Origin: Thermodesulfovibrio aggregans
Lineage (GTDB): Bacteria > Nitrospirota > Thermodesulfovibrionia > Thermodesulfovibrionales > Thermodesulfovibrionaceae
Direction of reading: 5' to 3'
Assembly: GCF_001514535.1 (NCBI RefSeq)
Contig: NZ_BCNO01000001.1
Span: 803,368-866,424 of the forward strand
DNA: 63,057 nt
A model generated the notes under the pieces. That model made no database searches. It was given only the letters and a program-made list of their open reading frames with translations, and was not told the origin of the DNA. This document shows positions 53,887 through 62,812 of this stretch, piece after piece. How positions within the stretch are numbered: the first letter of the stretch is position 1; each line of letters begins with the position of its first letter. The position numbers and the translations under genes are program-made.

Positions 53887-53905
53887 GATATACCTCCAGA
53901 GATAT

Positions 53906-54265
53906 TTACTTAATCTTTTTTCCGCATTTGGGGCAAAAAGAAAAACTCTCTTTTACAGGGTTTCCACAATAGGGGCTGTAGTTGATGACACCAGTATCGT
54001 TTATTTTTCGTTCGATAATCTCATTCTCTTCTGAATAATCGACTATGTCGTATACAGATATCAATTTCTCTCCGAATGCATTTTTGTATGAGTACCTTGC
54101 ATATGCTATTCCGATAATTATAAATACTATTCCGAATAATGGGAAAACAAATGGAGCCCCAATCTCAACAGCGCCTAATATCCAAAATATCGCAAAGATT
54201 ATAGCTGCTATTGAAGAAAAAAATCCTATCTTAGATGGAACATGCCCGGGTTTAATCTGTCTCAT
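53906..54265 (-). CDS. Membrane protein with C-terminal zinc ribbon
   Basis: A 119-residue protein with two N-terminal membrane helices (IGFFSSIAAIIFAIFWILG and PLFGIVFIIIGIAYA) and a C-terminal zinc ribbon (YCGNPV...FCPKCGKK). The ribbon would face the cytosol if the loop is short. Role unknown. It lies 19 bases before the serpin gene. Confidence 0.68.
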   Translation of the reverse strand: MRQIKPGHVPSKIGFFSSIAAIIFAIFWILGAVEIGAPFVFPLFGIVFIIIGIAYARYSYKNAFGEKLISVYDIVDYSEENEIIERKINDTGVINYSPYCGNPVKESFSFCPKCGKKIK

Positions 54266-54283
54266 TTTTTGTCTCCTTCATAA

Positions 54284-54832
54284 TTAAGCACATATTTTTT
54301 TATCAATTTTCTCAAATGCCCTCATAAGTTTAATCCCTTTGTACACTTTTGTCTCATCAGGAGATTTGATGGTAAGGGTTATGACATTGCTGTCTTTAGC
54401 AACAGATTTACTATCGTTTTTTTCTGTCTCTTTTTCTTCTTCTGGGCCAGTATAGTTACAGCAAATTTCAAATAATTTTATGGACTGCTTGGGTTTTAAT
54501 GTTACCTCTATAAAACATTCATCTTGATTATAGATAAATTCATCAGCCTGCAATAAACTGCAGTTTTCTAAATTTTCATCACATAGCATAGGGAACCAGC
54601 CATTTTTTATTTCTTTTTCAAACTTGCAGGGCGTTCGTTTTATTTTTTCGTAAAGTTCTGGTTTTTCCCTTTTTAATTTTTCAAGATAAGGGGTAGTTTT
54701 TGTGGAATCTACTGAATATTTGAAGTTGATTAATACTGAGTTTTTTGAACTGTTGAGCACAAAGAAATCTGTTTTCCATGAACAGGAGAGAATAAGAAAT
54801 ATAGTTAATGAGGTTAAAAAATTTTTCTTCAC
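54284..54832 (-). CDS. Hypothetical lipoprotein
   Basis: A 182-residue protein with lipobox ILSC (Cys17), six further Cys and a Lys/Glu-rich loop near 130-145. The middle (IEVTLKPKQSIKLFEICCNYTG) suggests a beta-sandwich. I do not recognise a family. A 158-base gap on its upstream side shows no other gene. Confidence 0.65.
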   Translation of the reverse strand: MKKNFLTSLTIFLILSCSWKTDFFVLNSSKNSVLINFKYSVDSTKTTPYLEKLKREKPELYEKIKRTPCKFEKEIKNGWFPMLCDENLENCSLLQADEFIYNQDECFIEVTLKPKQSIKLFEICCNYTGPEEEKETEKNDSKSVAKDSNVITLTIKSPDETKVYKGIKLMRAFEKIDKKICA

Positions 54833-54990
54833 AAAAACCTCTACAACTTCACTTTTTCTGCTCCTAAATAATATGTCTCTAACTGCTCTTTTGTCATTAA
54901 AAAAACAGTGAACGACTGTACGAATATGGCAATCCCAGAAAGCATTCTGGTATTACCATAGTTCCATCCTGTTTTTTAAAAAAACTACTT

Positions 54991-55428
54991 TCACTGGCAT
55001 CTGATCTTATAAGCTATGCATTTTCCTGAACTATCAGGACAACATCTTTCACACCACATTTGTCCGTTTTTATCACAACAGCATACTCGTTCATAACATC
55101 CATTGGTTTGCATGCTCCATTCAGAGTAACTATTTTCATTGTTAGCTGCAAGAATAATCTTCTCAAAACAAGGTTTGTTAAACGATTTCGAATCTTCTTT
55201 TTCTTTGTGTGGAGTTGGTATAGGGATTTTCTCTTCAATTGGTCTCAAAAATTCATCTCTTTTTTCCTGTGGTTGTTCCGGACCAGGAAAATCACCCCAT
55301 CTTCCTTCCTGTTCTGCTCTTTTGCTCTCGATCGCTGTGTCCACAGCTTCTTCAAAGGGTGTCCGAGCAAAAAGCTGAGATGTTATAAATAGACTTGCTA
55401 CTAAAATAAGTGTAATCAAATTTTTCAT
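54991..55428 (-). CDS. Exported Cys-rich protein, paralogue B
   Basis: A 145-residue secreted protein: signal about 1-21, a charged Pro-rich linker (about 40-85), and a C-terminal Cys module (NGCYERVCCCDKNGQ, WCERCCPDSSGKCIA) nearly identical to that of the protein at 48505-48783. The longer linker may hold it away from the membrane. A palindrome site lies upstream. Confidence 0.75.
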   Translation of the reverse strand: MKNLITLILVASLFITSQLFARTPFEEAVDTAIESKRAEQEGRWGDFPGPEQPQEKRDEFLRPIEEKIPIPTPHKEKEDSKSFNKPCFEKIILAANNENSYSEWSMQTNGCYERVCCCDKNGQMWCERCCPDSSGKCIAYKIRCQ

Positions 55429-55484
55429 ATTACACCTCCATAGTATTTATTTTTTGTTTATATTTTAAAATGGGCTATAAAGCA

Positions 55485-55511
55485 ATTTTATTCTTTTTTT
55501 TATACTTTCAA
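55485..55511 (-). promoter_or_regulatory. Weak promoter before Cys-rich paralogue B
   Basis: TTGAAA (55506-55511) and TAAAAT (55485-55490) on the minus strand with a 15-base spacer. The -35 has the same position relative to the palindrome as at sites 1 and 2. Confidence 0.4.
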
Positions 55512-55525
55512 GGTAATTTTCACAT
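55511..55525 (-). promoter_or_regulatory. Candidate operator, site 3
   Basis: ATGTGAAAATTACCT: differs from sites 1 and 2 only in the outer two bases. It is followed by TGAAA in the same register. Confidence 0.55.
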
Positions 55526-55540
55526 TTGAACCCCACCTTT

Positions 55541-55867
55541 TTATTTCAATTTTCCTCTCCTGCCAACTAAAAAATAAGATAAACTTAAAATTACAGCAAT
55601 CAGACCGAATAGAAAATTCATGGAATTGTTATCTTCAGCGGGTTTTTTTAATAAAATTCCAAGCATTCCTATGGTAATAGCAATCAAGACCACAACTATC
55701 CAGATTATTTTTTCATTTTCCTTGAATTTTCCTGTGATTATATCAATAAATGCAAAAACAGATAGAATTATTCCAATACCAATTGCTCCAGCATCAACAA
55801 AAGCCAATGCTGTCCAGAGTATCAAGGCTATGAGAATTAAAAAAAATATTTTGAAGGTCTTGCTCAT
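55541..55867 (-). CDS. Small membrane protein
   Basis: A 108-residue protein with four predicted membrane helices and basic termini (ends VGRRGKLK). It overlaps the TPR/PDZ gene by four bases, so it is co-translated with it. No known family recognised. Confidence 0.65.
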   Translation of the reverse strand: MSKTFKIFFLILIALILWTALAFVDAGAIGIGIILSVFAFIDIITGKFKENEKIIWIVVVLIAITIGMLGILLKKPAEDNNSMNFLFGLIAVILSLSYFLVGRRGKLK

Positions 55868-57777
55868 TTCAATACTTCTCTTATCTCATTTAAAAGCCTT
55901 TTATATAGCGCATTTCTTGTCTTTAAAAGTTCTTCAGGTATTTCCCTGTAATATTCCTTTGCTTTATCCAGCTCTCCAGCTCTGGCATGAATTAAAGGTT
56001 TTATAAGCAGAATAAGGCTATCATTACTGTATTTTGTCAATTTCTCTAAAATCTCAACCGCCTCTTTGTATCTTCCTTTATCAGTTTTTAGAAGTCCCAT
56101 TACAGTAAGGGTTAATTTGTCTTCAGGGTTTAATTCATAGGCTTTTAAAGACTGCTTTTCAAATTCAGAAGTTTCTCCTTTTATTCTTAAAATCAAAGCC
56201 TTAAATGCTAAAACCTCTGAGGCTTTTTTTTCTAAAAACTCCTCAGGTATTAGTTCAAGATCTTTTAATTCAATAGAGTTTTCAGAATAAACCTTAAATT
56301 TTATTTTTTCATTTTTATTTATGTAATCTACGACTGTCCGCAAAATATCTCCATTTTCTCTCAAAAACCTTATATCATTATCACCGAGGTTTATAATCTT
56401 ATCTCCTTTTTTTAGACCTGCTCTTTCTGCAGGTGTGTTTTTACTTACATAAACAATCATGGGATAAACTTCACCCATTACAATATTAGCACCTATACCT
56501 TTTCGTTTAAGCAATGATGTGGCTTTATCAGCCATTTCTAACGCTTTATCAAATTGCCCTTCACCTGCATATACATATGCAAGATGGCCGTAGATGTGCG
56601 GATCATTTGGTGTTTTAGTTAACATTTCTATTACTAACTTTTCTGCTCTTTTAAAATCTTCAAGTTCGGTAAGACTGTAAATTATTTTTAACTGGTAAGG
56701 GATTGTCTGGACTGAACAATCAATAGGTTTGGTTTCTTGACGGTTGAAGAAATGAGACATCATTAAATTTTTATCTTCACATTCCTTTTTAAAAAATTTT
56801 GAAGCCTTTTCAAAGGAATCAATTGCATCCTGATATTTTCTTTCTTTAATATACACCTCACCGAGAATTGCATGTGCTTCATATTCGCCCGCTTCGAACT
56901 TAAGTTTTAAAGCCTTCTGGATAGTCGATTTCGCCTTGGCATAATCCTTTTGGTAAAGATAAACCTTTGCAAGTGAAATATATAATAGAGTGTCAAAAGG
57001 TGAATCTTTTAATCTTTTTAACAACAACTCTTCTGCACTTTTATACTGTCCTGTGGCAATATAGATTGATAAAAGTCCCGAATAATCAGAATTTTTTGAT
57101 ATTTCCATCAACTTTTTGTATGCCTTCTCTGCCTTTTCATAATCCTGCCTTTTAAAATATTTTTCGGCGAGATCACTTATTGCAACAGTATTTTTATTTT
57201 TTGCGTGAATATCAAGGACTTCGTCAAAAGAATACTGACAGTTATCCTTAGTTGGTTTTTCTAATTTTTTTCCATCAACATAGCAGAAAAATTCATGGGA
57301 TGAACCTCCAAATCCATTGAAAATGATAAAGGTTCTATGTGGGACGGCGATATTAAGTTTTTCTGAAGTTTGTTTCAGTGTCGGATAGAGGGGATATTCA
57401 GGGGTAATCAGACCAGAGATTTTTCCCTTATAAAAATTTAAGTTTATACCTTCATAATCAGCAAGATTGCCATCTTCACTTAAAGGTTGATAGCATTCAA
57501 TTGCGAAAAGATCGTTCTTTTCAATTCTTCCGTCTTCAATAAGCCTTCTTGATTTTGCATAGGTGATTGTTCTATTTTTAACATAAATTTTCAGATTTTC
57601 AGGGATACAATTTTTTAATGTAAACTCAGATGTGTTTTCCCTGTTTATACTGTATCGAATTTTATCATTCTCAAGGTCTGTTTTTACCTCTATGCAACTG
57701 TATTTTTCTGTTTCTGTCTGTGCATAAGCAAATTCCAGCAGTGATAAAAGAATAAATAGAATAAGGATTTTTCTCAT
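55864..57777 (-). CDS. Exported TPR protein with PDZ domain
   Basis: A 637-residue exported protein. After the signal (about 1-19) comes a beta domain to about 190, then TPRs (about 200-440), a PDZ domain (about 450-520, VSKNTPAERAGLKKGDKIINLGD) and more TPRs. A scaffold or protease-adaptor role outside the cytoplasm is likely. It lies ten bases after the 343-residue gene, in the same operon. Confidence 0.8.
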   Translation of the reverse strand: MRKILILFILLSLLEFAYAQTETEKYSCIEVKTDLENDKIRYSINRENTSEFTLKNCIPENLKIYVKNRTITYAKSRRLIEDGRIEKNDLFAIECYQPLSEDGNLADYEGINLNFYKGKISGLITPEYPLYPTLKQTSEKLNIAVPHRTFIIFNGFGGSSHEFFCYVDGKKLEKPTKDNCQYSFDEVLDIHAKNKNTVAISDLAEKYFKRQDYEKAEKAYKKLMEISKNSDYSGLLSIYIATGQYKSAEELLLKRLKDSPFDTLLYISLAKVYLYQKDYAKAKSTIQKALKLKFEAGEYEAHAILGEVYIKERKYQDAIDSFEKASKFFKKECEDKNLMMSHFFNRQETKPIDCSVQTIPYQLKIIYSLTELEDFKRAEKLVIEMLTKTPNDPHIYGHLAYVYAGEGQFDKALEMADKATSLLKRKGIGANIVMGEVYPMIVYVSKNTPAERAGLKKGDKIINLGDNDIRFLRENGDILRTVVDYINKNEKIKFKVYSENSIELKDLELIPEEFLEKKASEVLAFKALILRIKGETSEFEKQSLKAYELNPEDKLTLTVMGLLKTDKGRYKEAVEILEKLTKYSNDSLILLIKPLIHARAGELDKAKEYYREIPEELLKTRNALYKRLLNEIREVLK

Positions 57778-57787
57778 AAACTCTCTC

Positions 57788-58819
57788 CTATTTCTTCCTC
57801 AACTCTGGATGAGCTTCAAAGTAGTCATTGAGTTCATCAAGTGTAAAATCATCAAGAAAATTGTAGTCATAGTACCACCTTTCTAACTTCCTTGCATAGG
57901 GTGCAATCTTTGATATATCAAGGTTCAGGTCATCTCTGAATTCATATCTTCCTTCATAACGAAGCATCTGAATGTAAATCTTGTCCTTTTCAGTGAAAAT
58001 ATCTTCCACCTTTTCATAAATCGGCTTGAGTTCTTTCAAATACGCCTTTGAAGAACTGCTTAATTCAGGTCTTCTTTGCTCTGGAAAGGCTTCAATTATT
58101 CTTATTCTTTCATATTCATTTATTCCAATAGTCCCGGGGAGTATTAGCACAAGTTCAACTCTGCCAACTCCTCCAATAATGTTTGAGGTTTTCAGTGGAT
58201 AATAGAGTCTGTCAGTCTTAAATCTGTAAATTAGTGGTTCAATGAATCTTGCTTCTTTTTTAACTTCCACATAATCAAATACAAAATACTGGATTCCCTT
58301 TTTTATGTAATCTTCAGCAATGGCTGAAAAATTCTTGAGTGCCTTGACTTCAATCTTTTTAATCCCCTTTTTATCGAGAAAATCAATCACCCAATTGTTA
58401 AAACCATTTATGTCATTTATCTTTATTACAGTCACATCATGAAGTCCTATTTTCTGACTCAGTCTTATCTCAACAGGCTCTGCTCCACCTCCTCCACCAC
58501 CTTTGTAAATTGGTACTTCAAACTCTATCCTTTTTATTCTCAATAGCTTATTTACTTCCTTAAAGGGATTTCCCTTAGCAAGGCTTACTTCTGGCTCTGA
58601 AGGAAAGGGAATGAATTCAAGGATACCAGTTTCTTTAGTTGCTTTTAGTTCAGTTCCAAGAATTAAAACCTCTTCTTTTTTATTGTGAAATATGATTGCC
58701 TTCTGAGAATCCTCACTCACCTGTGCATCCATATCCCACCAGAAAAGACCTTTGTCTGCAAATAATAAAGATGGAGATAAAAACAACAGAAAAAACATAA
58801 TAATTAAACTTTTTTTCAT
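57788..58819 (-). CDS. Exported protein of unknown function
   Basis: A 343-residue protein with signal MKKSLIIMFFLLFLSPSLLFA. The segment SQKAIIFHNKKEEVLILGTEL...FIPFPSEPEVS resembles a family of surface proteins (DUF2330-like) found in archaea and bacteria. A run of six Gly lies near residue 110. The likeness is from memory and weak. It is flanked by TPR proteins in one operon. Confidence 0.68.
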   Translation of the reverse strand: MKKSLIIMFFLLFLSPSLLFADKGLFWWDMDAQVSEDSQKAIIFHNKKEEVLILGTELKATKETGILEFIPFPSEPEVSLAKGNPFKEVNKLLRIKRIEFEVPIYKGGGGGGAEPVEIRLSQKIGLHDVTVIKINDINGFNNWVIDFLDKKGIKKIEVKALKNFSAIAEDYIKKGIQYFVFDYVEVKKEARFIEPLIYRFKTDRLYYPLKTSNIIGGVGRVELVLILPGTIGINEYERIRIIEAFPEQRRPELSSSSKAYLKELKPIYEKVEDIFTEKDKIYIQMLRYEGRYEFRDDLNLDISKIAPYARKLERWYYDYNFLDDFTLDELNDYFEAHPELRKK

Positions 58820-58836
58820 CTTTCAACTCCTTTTAT

Positions 58837-60894
58837 TTATTTTAGTCTTTCAGCGTTTTTGCATGCTGATTGATCTTTGAAAGTATTGCATAGGTATAGG
58901 TATTCCTCACGTGCCTTTTGCAGCAAATCCAGTTTTTCATATATCTCTGCTTTCCGCGAAGAAATCTGTGCTGCAAAACCAAACCAGAAAAAGGCTTCTG
59001 CCTGCTGTCTGTTAAGCTTACCAAGTTTTTTAGTAACATTAACGCGACTTTCGTCATCTGTTACCATCCCCATCTCTGAGACTAAGGACATAAATTCATC
59101 AATACTCAATGACTTTTGTGCCTGGGGAAGGTTTCTGTCCACAATCTCCTTTGCTTTTTTTATATAGCTCATCTTAACATCATAATTTCCTTCCTTATAA
59201 AGAAGACATAGGTACACAAGCAGGAGCGCATCAATCCCCTGAGGATTTCTTTTTTCCAGAAGGGATATCCCTTTGTTGAAGTAATCTTCTTTTAATGGTG
59301 AATCCACACGAAAGGACATAAATAGATACTCTTCTGCTGTCGCATTCCCTGAAGCAATCTTCTTTTCAATTCTTGATTTTATCTGTTTTGCAATTTTTTC
59401 CTGTTCTTCTTCATTTTTCCCCTTAATCTCATTAAAGGAAACACCTGTTACCCTTTCTTCCCATCCTCCTTCATATAGATAATGTTCAATTTTTCCATAT
59501 TCTGTCTGGTCTATATCTTTGATTTCTTCCTGCAATTTTTCCTTTTCTAATTTATATTGTTGATATTTCTGCAATTCTATTTGATCTTCTATTTCCTGTG
59601 CTTTCTGACCATAGTTTTTCATCAGTTCCAGATATTTATCAGCTTTTGTCTCGTCAAACCAGGAATAATACCTTTCGGCTAAATAGTAGACACTGTTGGC
59701 CTTCAGTCTATAGAACTGAGCCAGACATCCTGAATCTTCCTTGTTACAAAAAGAAGCAGCTTTTTCAATTTCGTTTAATGCTTTGTTAATGTAATCATCA
59801 ATGAGTTTCTGCTCAGAGTCAGCAAATCTGCGCTCTTTAATTAGTTCTAAAACAGCATTTTGAAGCCTATCAATATATATAAATGCCTGTAACTTGTATA
59901 ACTCCAATTTGTTTGGAGCATTTAAAGCTAATGCCCTGTTTATATCTTTCAAAACTTTGTCATTATAATCCTTTTCATCTTCTTCCTCACCAACAAGCCA
60001 TTTTATTTTATAAATGATATTTGCCCTCAGGGCATAAGCTTCAGCATAGTTTTCATCTAGTAGTATTGCTTTATTTATGTTTTCCTCAGCCTTTTTTAAG
60101 GATTTAAGTTTTTCCTCTTTTTCTTTATCATCAATTGGTTCACCAATATTTTCATCCAGTATTAATTTAGCAATGCCAAAATAAGCCTGTGGTAAATCTG
60201 GATTAAGTTCTAAGGCTTTTTTATATGCTTTAAGCGCTTCTTCTCTTTCAAATAAAGACGAAAGTTGCTGTGCTCTCTCAAGCCAGAGGTTTGCCTTATA
60301 CTTTTTCTCTTCTTCAGAAATTAGTTTTGCTATTTTCATTTTATCTCCACCGGTTGCAAGTTCAAGCTGTCTTTTAAGTCTTTCCATTTCCTTATTCTGT
60401 TTTTCAAAATCTGACTTTAATCTGTTGTAAGAATCTACAATGCTTTGATCCTGCATTACTTTTTTGAGATTGCTTTCTATCTCTTCCTGTGACATGGTGG
60501 CTTTAATTTTTACATAAAACCTTATTGCATCTACATCCCCGAGAACTGTTTTTTTCTTTTCAATGACTTCAATTTTCATTGAATGGTTTGCAATGACCTC
60601 AATGAAATCACTTTCTAAGGCAAGATTTTTAACTTTAGTATAGCTTTTTACATATGCGCCAGCCTGCTCAGCTGCTTTCTGCACCGCTGCTTTTTTTGCT
60701 CTCTCCTCTGCCACTTCCATTGTCTCTCCATTACCCATTACATATTCACCTTCTGCAGTAATTATTACAGGCTCTGAAGAGAATGCCTTTTTATAACCAA
60801 TTCCTGCGAATAAAAATATCACCATACAAAACCATATAAATATCTTATTACTCAAAATAGCCCTCCTTCTTTTGTTTTTATCTCTTTTTACCAC
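58837..60894 (-). CDS. Exported TPR protein with LPP20/FlgT-like N-terminal domain
   Basis: A 685-residue protein with a basic start and a membrane or signal segment at about 17-40. Residues about 42-150 (AKKAAVQKAAEQAGAYVKSYTKVKNL...FYVKIKATM) match the first domain of the DUF4384-type protein at 47624-48496. A coiled-coil (about 155-200) and many TPR-like helices follow. It overlaps the SHOCT gene by seven bases. Confidence 0.78.
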   Translation of the reverse strand: MVKRDKNKRRRAILSNKIFIWFCMVIFLFAGIGYKKAFSSEPVIITAEGEYVMGNGETMEVAEERAKKAAVQKAAEQAGAYVKSYTKVKNLALESDFIEVIANHSMKIEVIEKKKTVLGDVDAIRFYVKIKATMSQEEIESNLKKVMQDQSIVDSYNRLKSDFEKQNKEMERLKRQLELATGGDKMKIAKLISEEEKKYKANLWLERAQQLSSLFEREEALKAYKKALELNPDLPQAYFGIAKLILDENIGEPIDDKEKEEKLKSLKKAEENINKAILLDENYAEAYALRANIIYKIKWLVGEEEDEKDYNDKVLKDINRALALNAPNKLELYKLQAFIYIDRLQNAVLELIKERRFADSEQKLIDDYINKALNEIEKAASFCNKEDSGCLAQFYRLKANSVYYLAERYYSWFDETKADKYLELMKNYGQKAQEIEDQIELQKYQQYKLEKEKLQEEIKDIDQTEYGKIEHYLYEGGWEERVTGVSFNEIKGKNEEEQEKIAKQIKSRIEKKIASGNATAEEYLFMSFRVDSPLKEDYFNKGISLLEKRNPQGIDALLLVYLCLLYKEGNYDVKMSYIKKAKEIVDRNLPQAQKSLSIDEFMSLVSEMGMVTDDESRVNVTKKLGKLNRQQAEAFFWFGFAAQISSRKAEIYEKLDLLQKAREEYLYLCNTFKDQSACKNAERLK

Positions 60895-61283
60895 TTCTCA
60901 TCCATAATCTCCTTACGCTTTTGCCTGTACTCTTCATCAGTTATAAGTCCATCTTTTCTCAAAGCCTCAAGTTTCCTGAGCTTTTTCTCAAAATCCATTC
61001 CTTCTGGTATTTCACTTTCATCTATCTCTACTACATCCGTAGCAGTGATAGGAATATTCTTTTTCTTTGAATCTGAATATGTTGAGAGATTTTTAATTGA
61101 ATATACAATGCCTGCAAGACATGCAATAATCCATATAATACGAAAAAAGGCAAAAGGAGTTTCATCAGGAGCATCGGCCATTATAGCTACTCCAAAAAAT
61201 AGAAATATTATAAGCATCACAATCGTTATTTTTGAAGCAAAGGGAGAGGGTCTAACAGGGGCTATTTTAGGTCTTTCTTTCAT
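60888..61283 (-). CDS. Membrane protein with SHOCT domain
   Basis: A 131-residue protein with two membrane helices (ITIVMLIIFLFFGVAIMA and FFRIIWIIACLAGIVYSI). It ends in a SHOCT motif (LRKLEALRKDGLITDEEYRQKRKEIM), a short oligomerisation or adaptor module at the C-terminus of many membrane proteins. It begins the operon that contains the 685-residue TPR protein. Confidence 0.78.
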   Translation of the reverse strand: MKERPKIAPVRPSPFASKITIVMLIIFLFFGVAIMADAPDETPFAFFRIIWIIACLAGIVYSIKNLSTYSDSKKKNIPITATDVVEIDESEIPEGMDFEKKLRKLEALRKDGLITDEEYRQKRKEIMDEKW

Positions 61284-61316
61284 AATTTTTCCTCCTTGTC
61301 AAATTTGACATTTATA

Positions 61317-61821
61317 TCAGCCAGATAAACATAGTAATCTGGTATAGCTCCAAAATACTGCCTTTAATGCTCTGTTCGTAAAAAGCTTAAGGAAAATCTT
61401 ATCTCTGCTGCCTCCAAAAGGAGAAGCATAACCCTCCAAGAATTTTAACTCTCCAATTTCAACTCTCTCTCCAAGTTCAATAGAATTGGTCTGCACAACT
61501 CCATCATTTTCCACAGTAAGTGCTGTTATCTAAAAAATAGCCGCTTCTGCCACCACTTTCAGCAAGTATCACCACTGCAACATATACTGTTTCAAATGAC
61601 TTCGTCATCAGGTATTTTATCAGCTTTACTTCAATAAAGCTATTCATGTCTTCTTCACCAGGGCTCAGGGGAGAGCCATATTCTCCGTTTTTTAATGTGA
61701 ATGTTCTGTCTGAATACAACATGTGGTAGGTGAAGTTTTTCGCGGTCTTCTCTGTAAACACTGTCTGATCAGCATGAGCCTGACCTGATAAAAGAAGCAA
61801 CATCCAAACGATCAACGACAC
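61317..61821 (-). pseudogene. Exported protein gene split by a frameshift
   Basis: Two frames read as one protein. Frame one (61504-61821) has a signal (LIVWMLLLLSGQAHA) and runs to SGYFLDNSTYCGK. Frame two (61317-61514, opening at GTG) goes on with VVQTNSIELGERVEIGELKF and ends SYTRLLCLSG. The overlap is only eleven bases, and the second part has no ribosome site or signal. A shift between about 61505 and 61530 would join them. It could be a sequencing error. No family recognised. Confidence 0.55.
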
Positions 61822-61835
61822 ATAAAAATTTCTTT

Positions 61836-62165
61836 TTAATCTAATTTTTCATCTCCTGCTGATAGAGTTCTTTTATTTTTAACTTTTTTCATGTAGAAAA
61901 AAATTGATATTTGCAGTGAACATAACACTACAGTGCTGATGACAAAAGCGATTACGCTACTTTTAAAGGTTGATACTATCTGATTTTTAATTAAAAAGAT
62001 GCTCACTATTCTGTTTAAAAACATTAAGGCAGGCAATGACAGCACAGCAAAAATAATATGAAAAGCCTTTTTCCCCTTTATCCTTACTGCAACCACAATT
62101 CCTGAAATCCAGAAAACTATTGCTATAAGATAAAGAACTACTATTAATTCAGGTAAACCAGACAT
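61836..62165 (-). CDS. Small membrane protein
   Basis: A 109-residue protein with four hydrophobic helices and a basic tail (KKVKNKRTLSAGDEKLD). No family recognised. It starts the minus-strand run of the split exported-protein gene, with a degenerate palindrome site about 70 bases upstream. Confidence 0.6.
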   Translation of the reverse strand: MSGLPELIVVLYLIAIVFWISGIVVAVRIKGKKAFHIIFAVLSLPALMFLNRIVSIFLIKNQIVSTFKSSVIAFVISTVVLCSLQISIFFYMKKVKNKRTLSAGDEKLD

Positions 62166-62233
62166 TTTTTCTTGCCTCCTCTTTGATTATACAAAACTGA
62201 CAATTAAATTACATCCATCTTAAAAAATATTCA

Positions 62234-62248
62234 AGGTAAATTTCACAT
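62234..62248 (-). promoter_or_regulatory. Candidate operator, site 4
   Basis: ATGTGAAATTTACCT followed by TGAAT, the same layout as sites 1-3 with a change at one inner position. It probably controls the gene at 61836-62165. No clear -10 box is seen. Confidence 0.45.
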
Positions 62249-62271
62249 TCAAAAATTTTATCTACAAATTT

Positions 62272-62395
62272 TCACCTCAACCTACCCACTGGAAAAGAGT
62301 GATCTGTTGGTGTTGCTTGGGATACTGGGTGCATTGCAAGACCTTCTCTACAAGGGCTGGCACTTCACTGCCTGCATAGGCTTGTCAACTAAACC
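62272..62395 (-). pseudogene. Remnant of a second caspase-like gene
   Basis: The minus strand encodes YAGSEVPALVEKVL, then after a frameshift HSFPVGRLR and a stop. This matches the end of the intact caspase (YVDSEVPALAEKIF...QSFPLGKIR). Only about 35 codons remain. As at the intact copy, AGGTGAAAA overlaps the stop, so gene end and operator seem to have been duplicated together. Confidence 0.72.
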
Positions 62396-62420
62396 CTGCA
62401 ACTTGTTCTAATATTTCATC

Positions 62421-62812
62421 TTAAATGTAAAAGCCTTTTTTCTTTAGTTCTAAAACTTTTTCAAAGGCACTTTTAATGATATTCATTTTTTGAGCTTTCA
62501 TCAATAATTCTATTGTTCCACTTATTCTTAATCCCAGTTCCTCAGCCAGTTTTCTTGCTTTTAAATCATCAATCAGTACAGGAATGCCAGTATCATAAGC
62601 CAATACCACTACTTTAGCCTCTCCCCGGCCCAGATTCATTTCCTTTATAAAAAGATTTTTCAATATGCATAGATGAAAGACAATTTAAATTAATGTTACC
62701 AAATTCTTTTAATACCCCTTCTGGCACAATAACTTCTACACAATAAAGAAAGAAGATCAATTCTCTCAAGGGCTATCAAAACAGATGTATCTACTATGAC
62801 TCTATCAGGCAT
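62421..62812 (-). pseudogene. Frameshifted PIN-domain (DUF3368-like) toxin gene
   Basis: Starts MPDRVIVDTSVLIALERIDL with the first catalytic Asp. It shifts frame near 62735 (EVIVPEGVLKEFG) and again near 62640, then ends with NLGRGEAKVVVLAYDTGIPVLIDDLKARKLAEELGLRISGT, shown here as the late Asp/Glu motifs. Whole, it would be an RNase toxin of about 130 residues. As read, the protein cannot be made. Sequence error is possible this close to a contig end. Confidence 0.68.
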
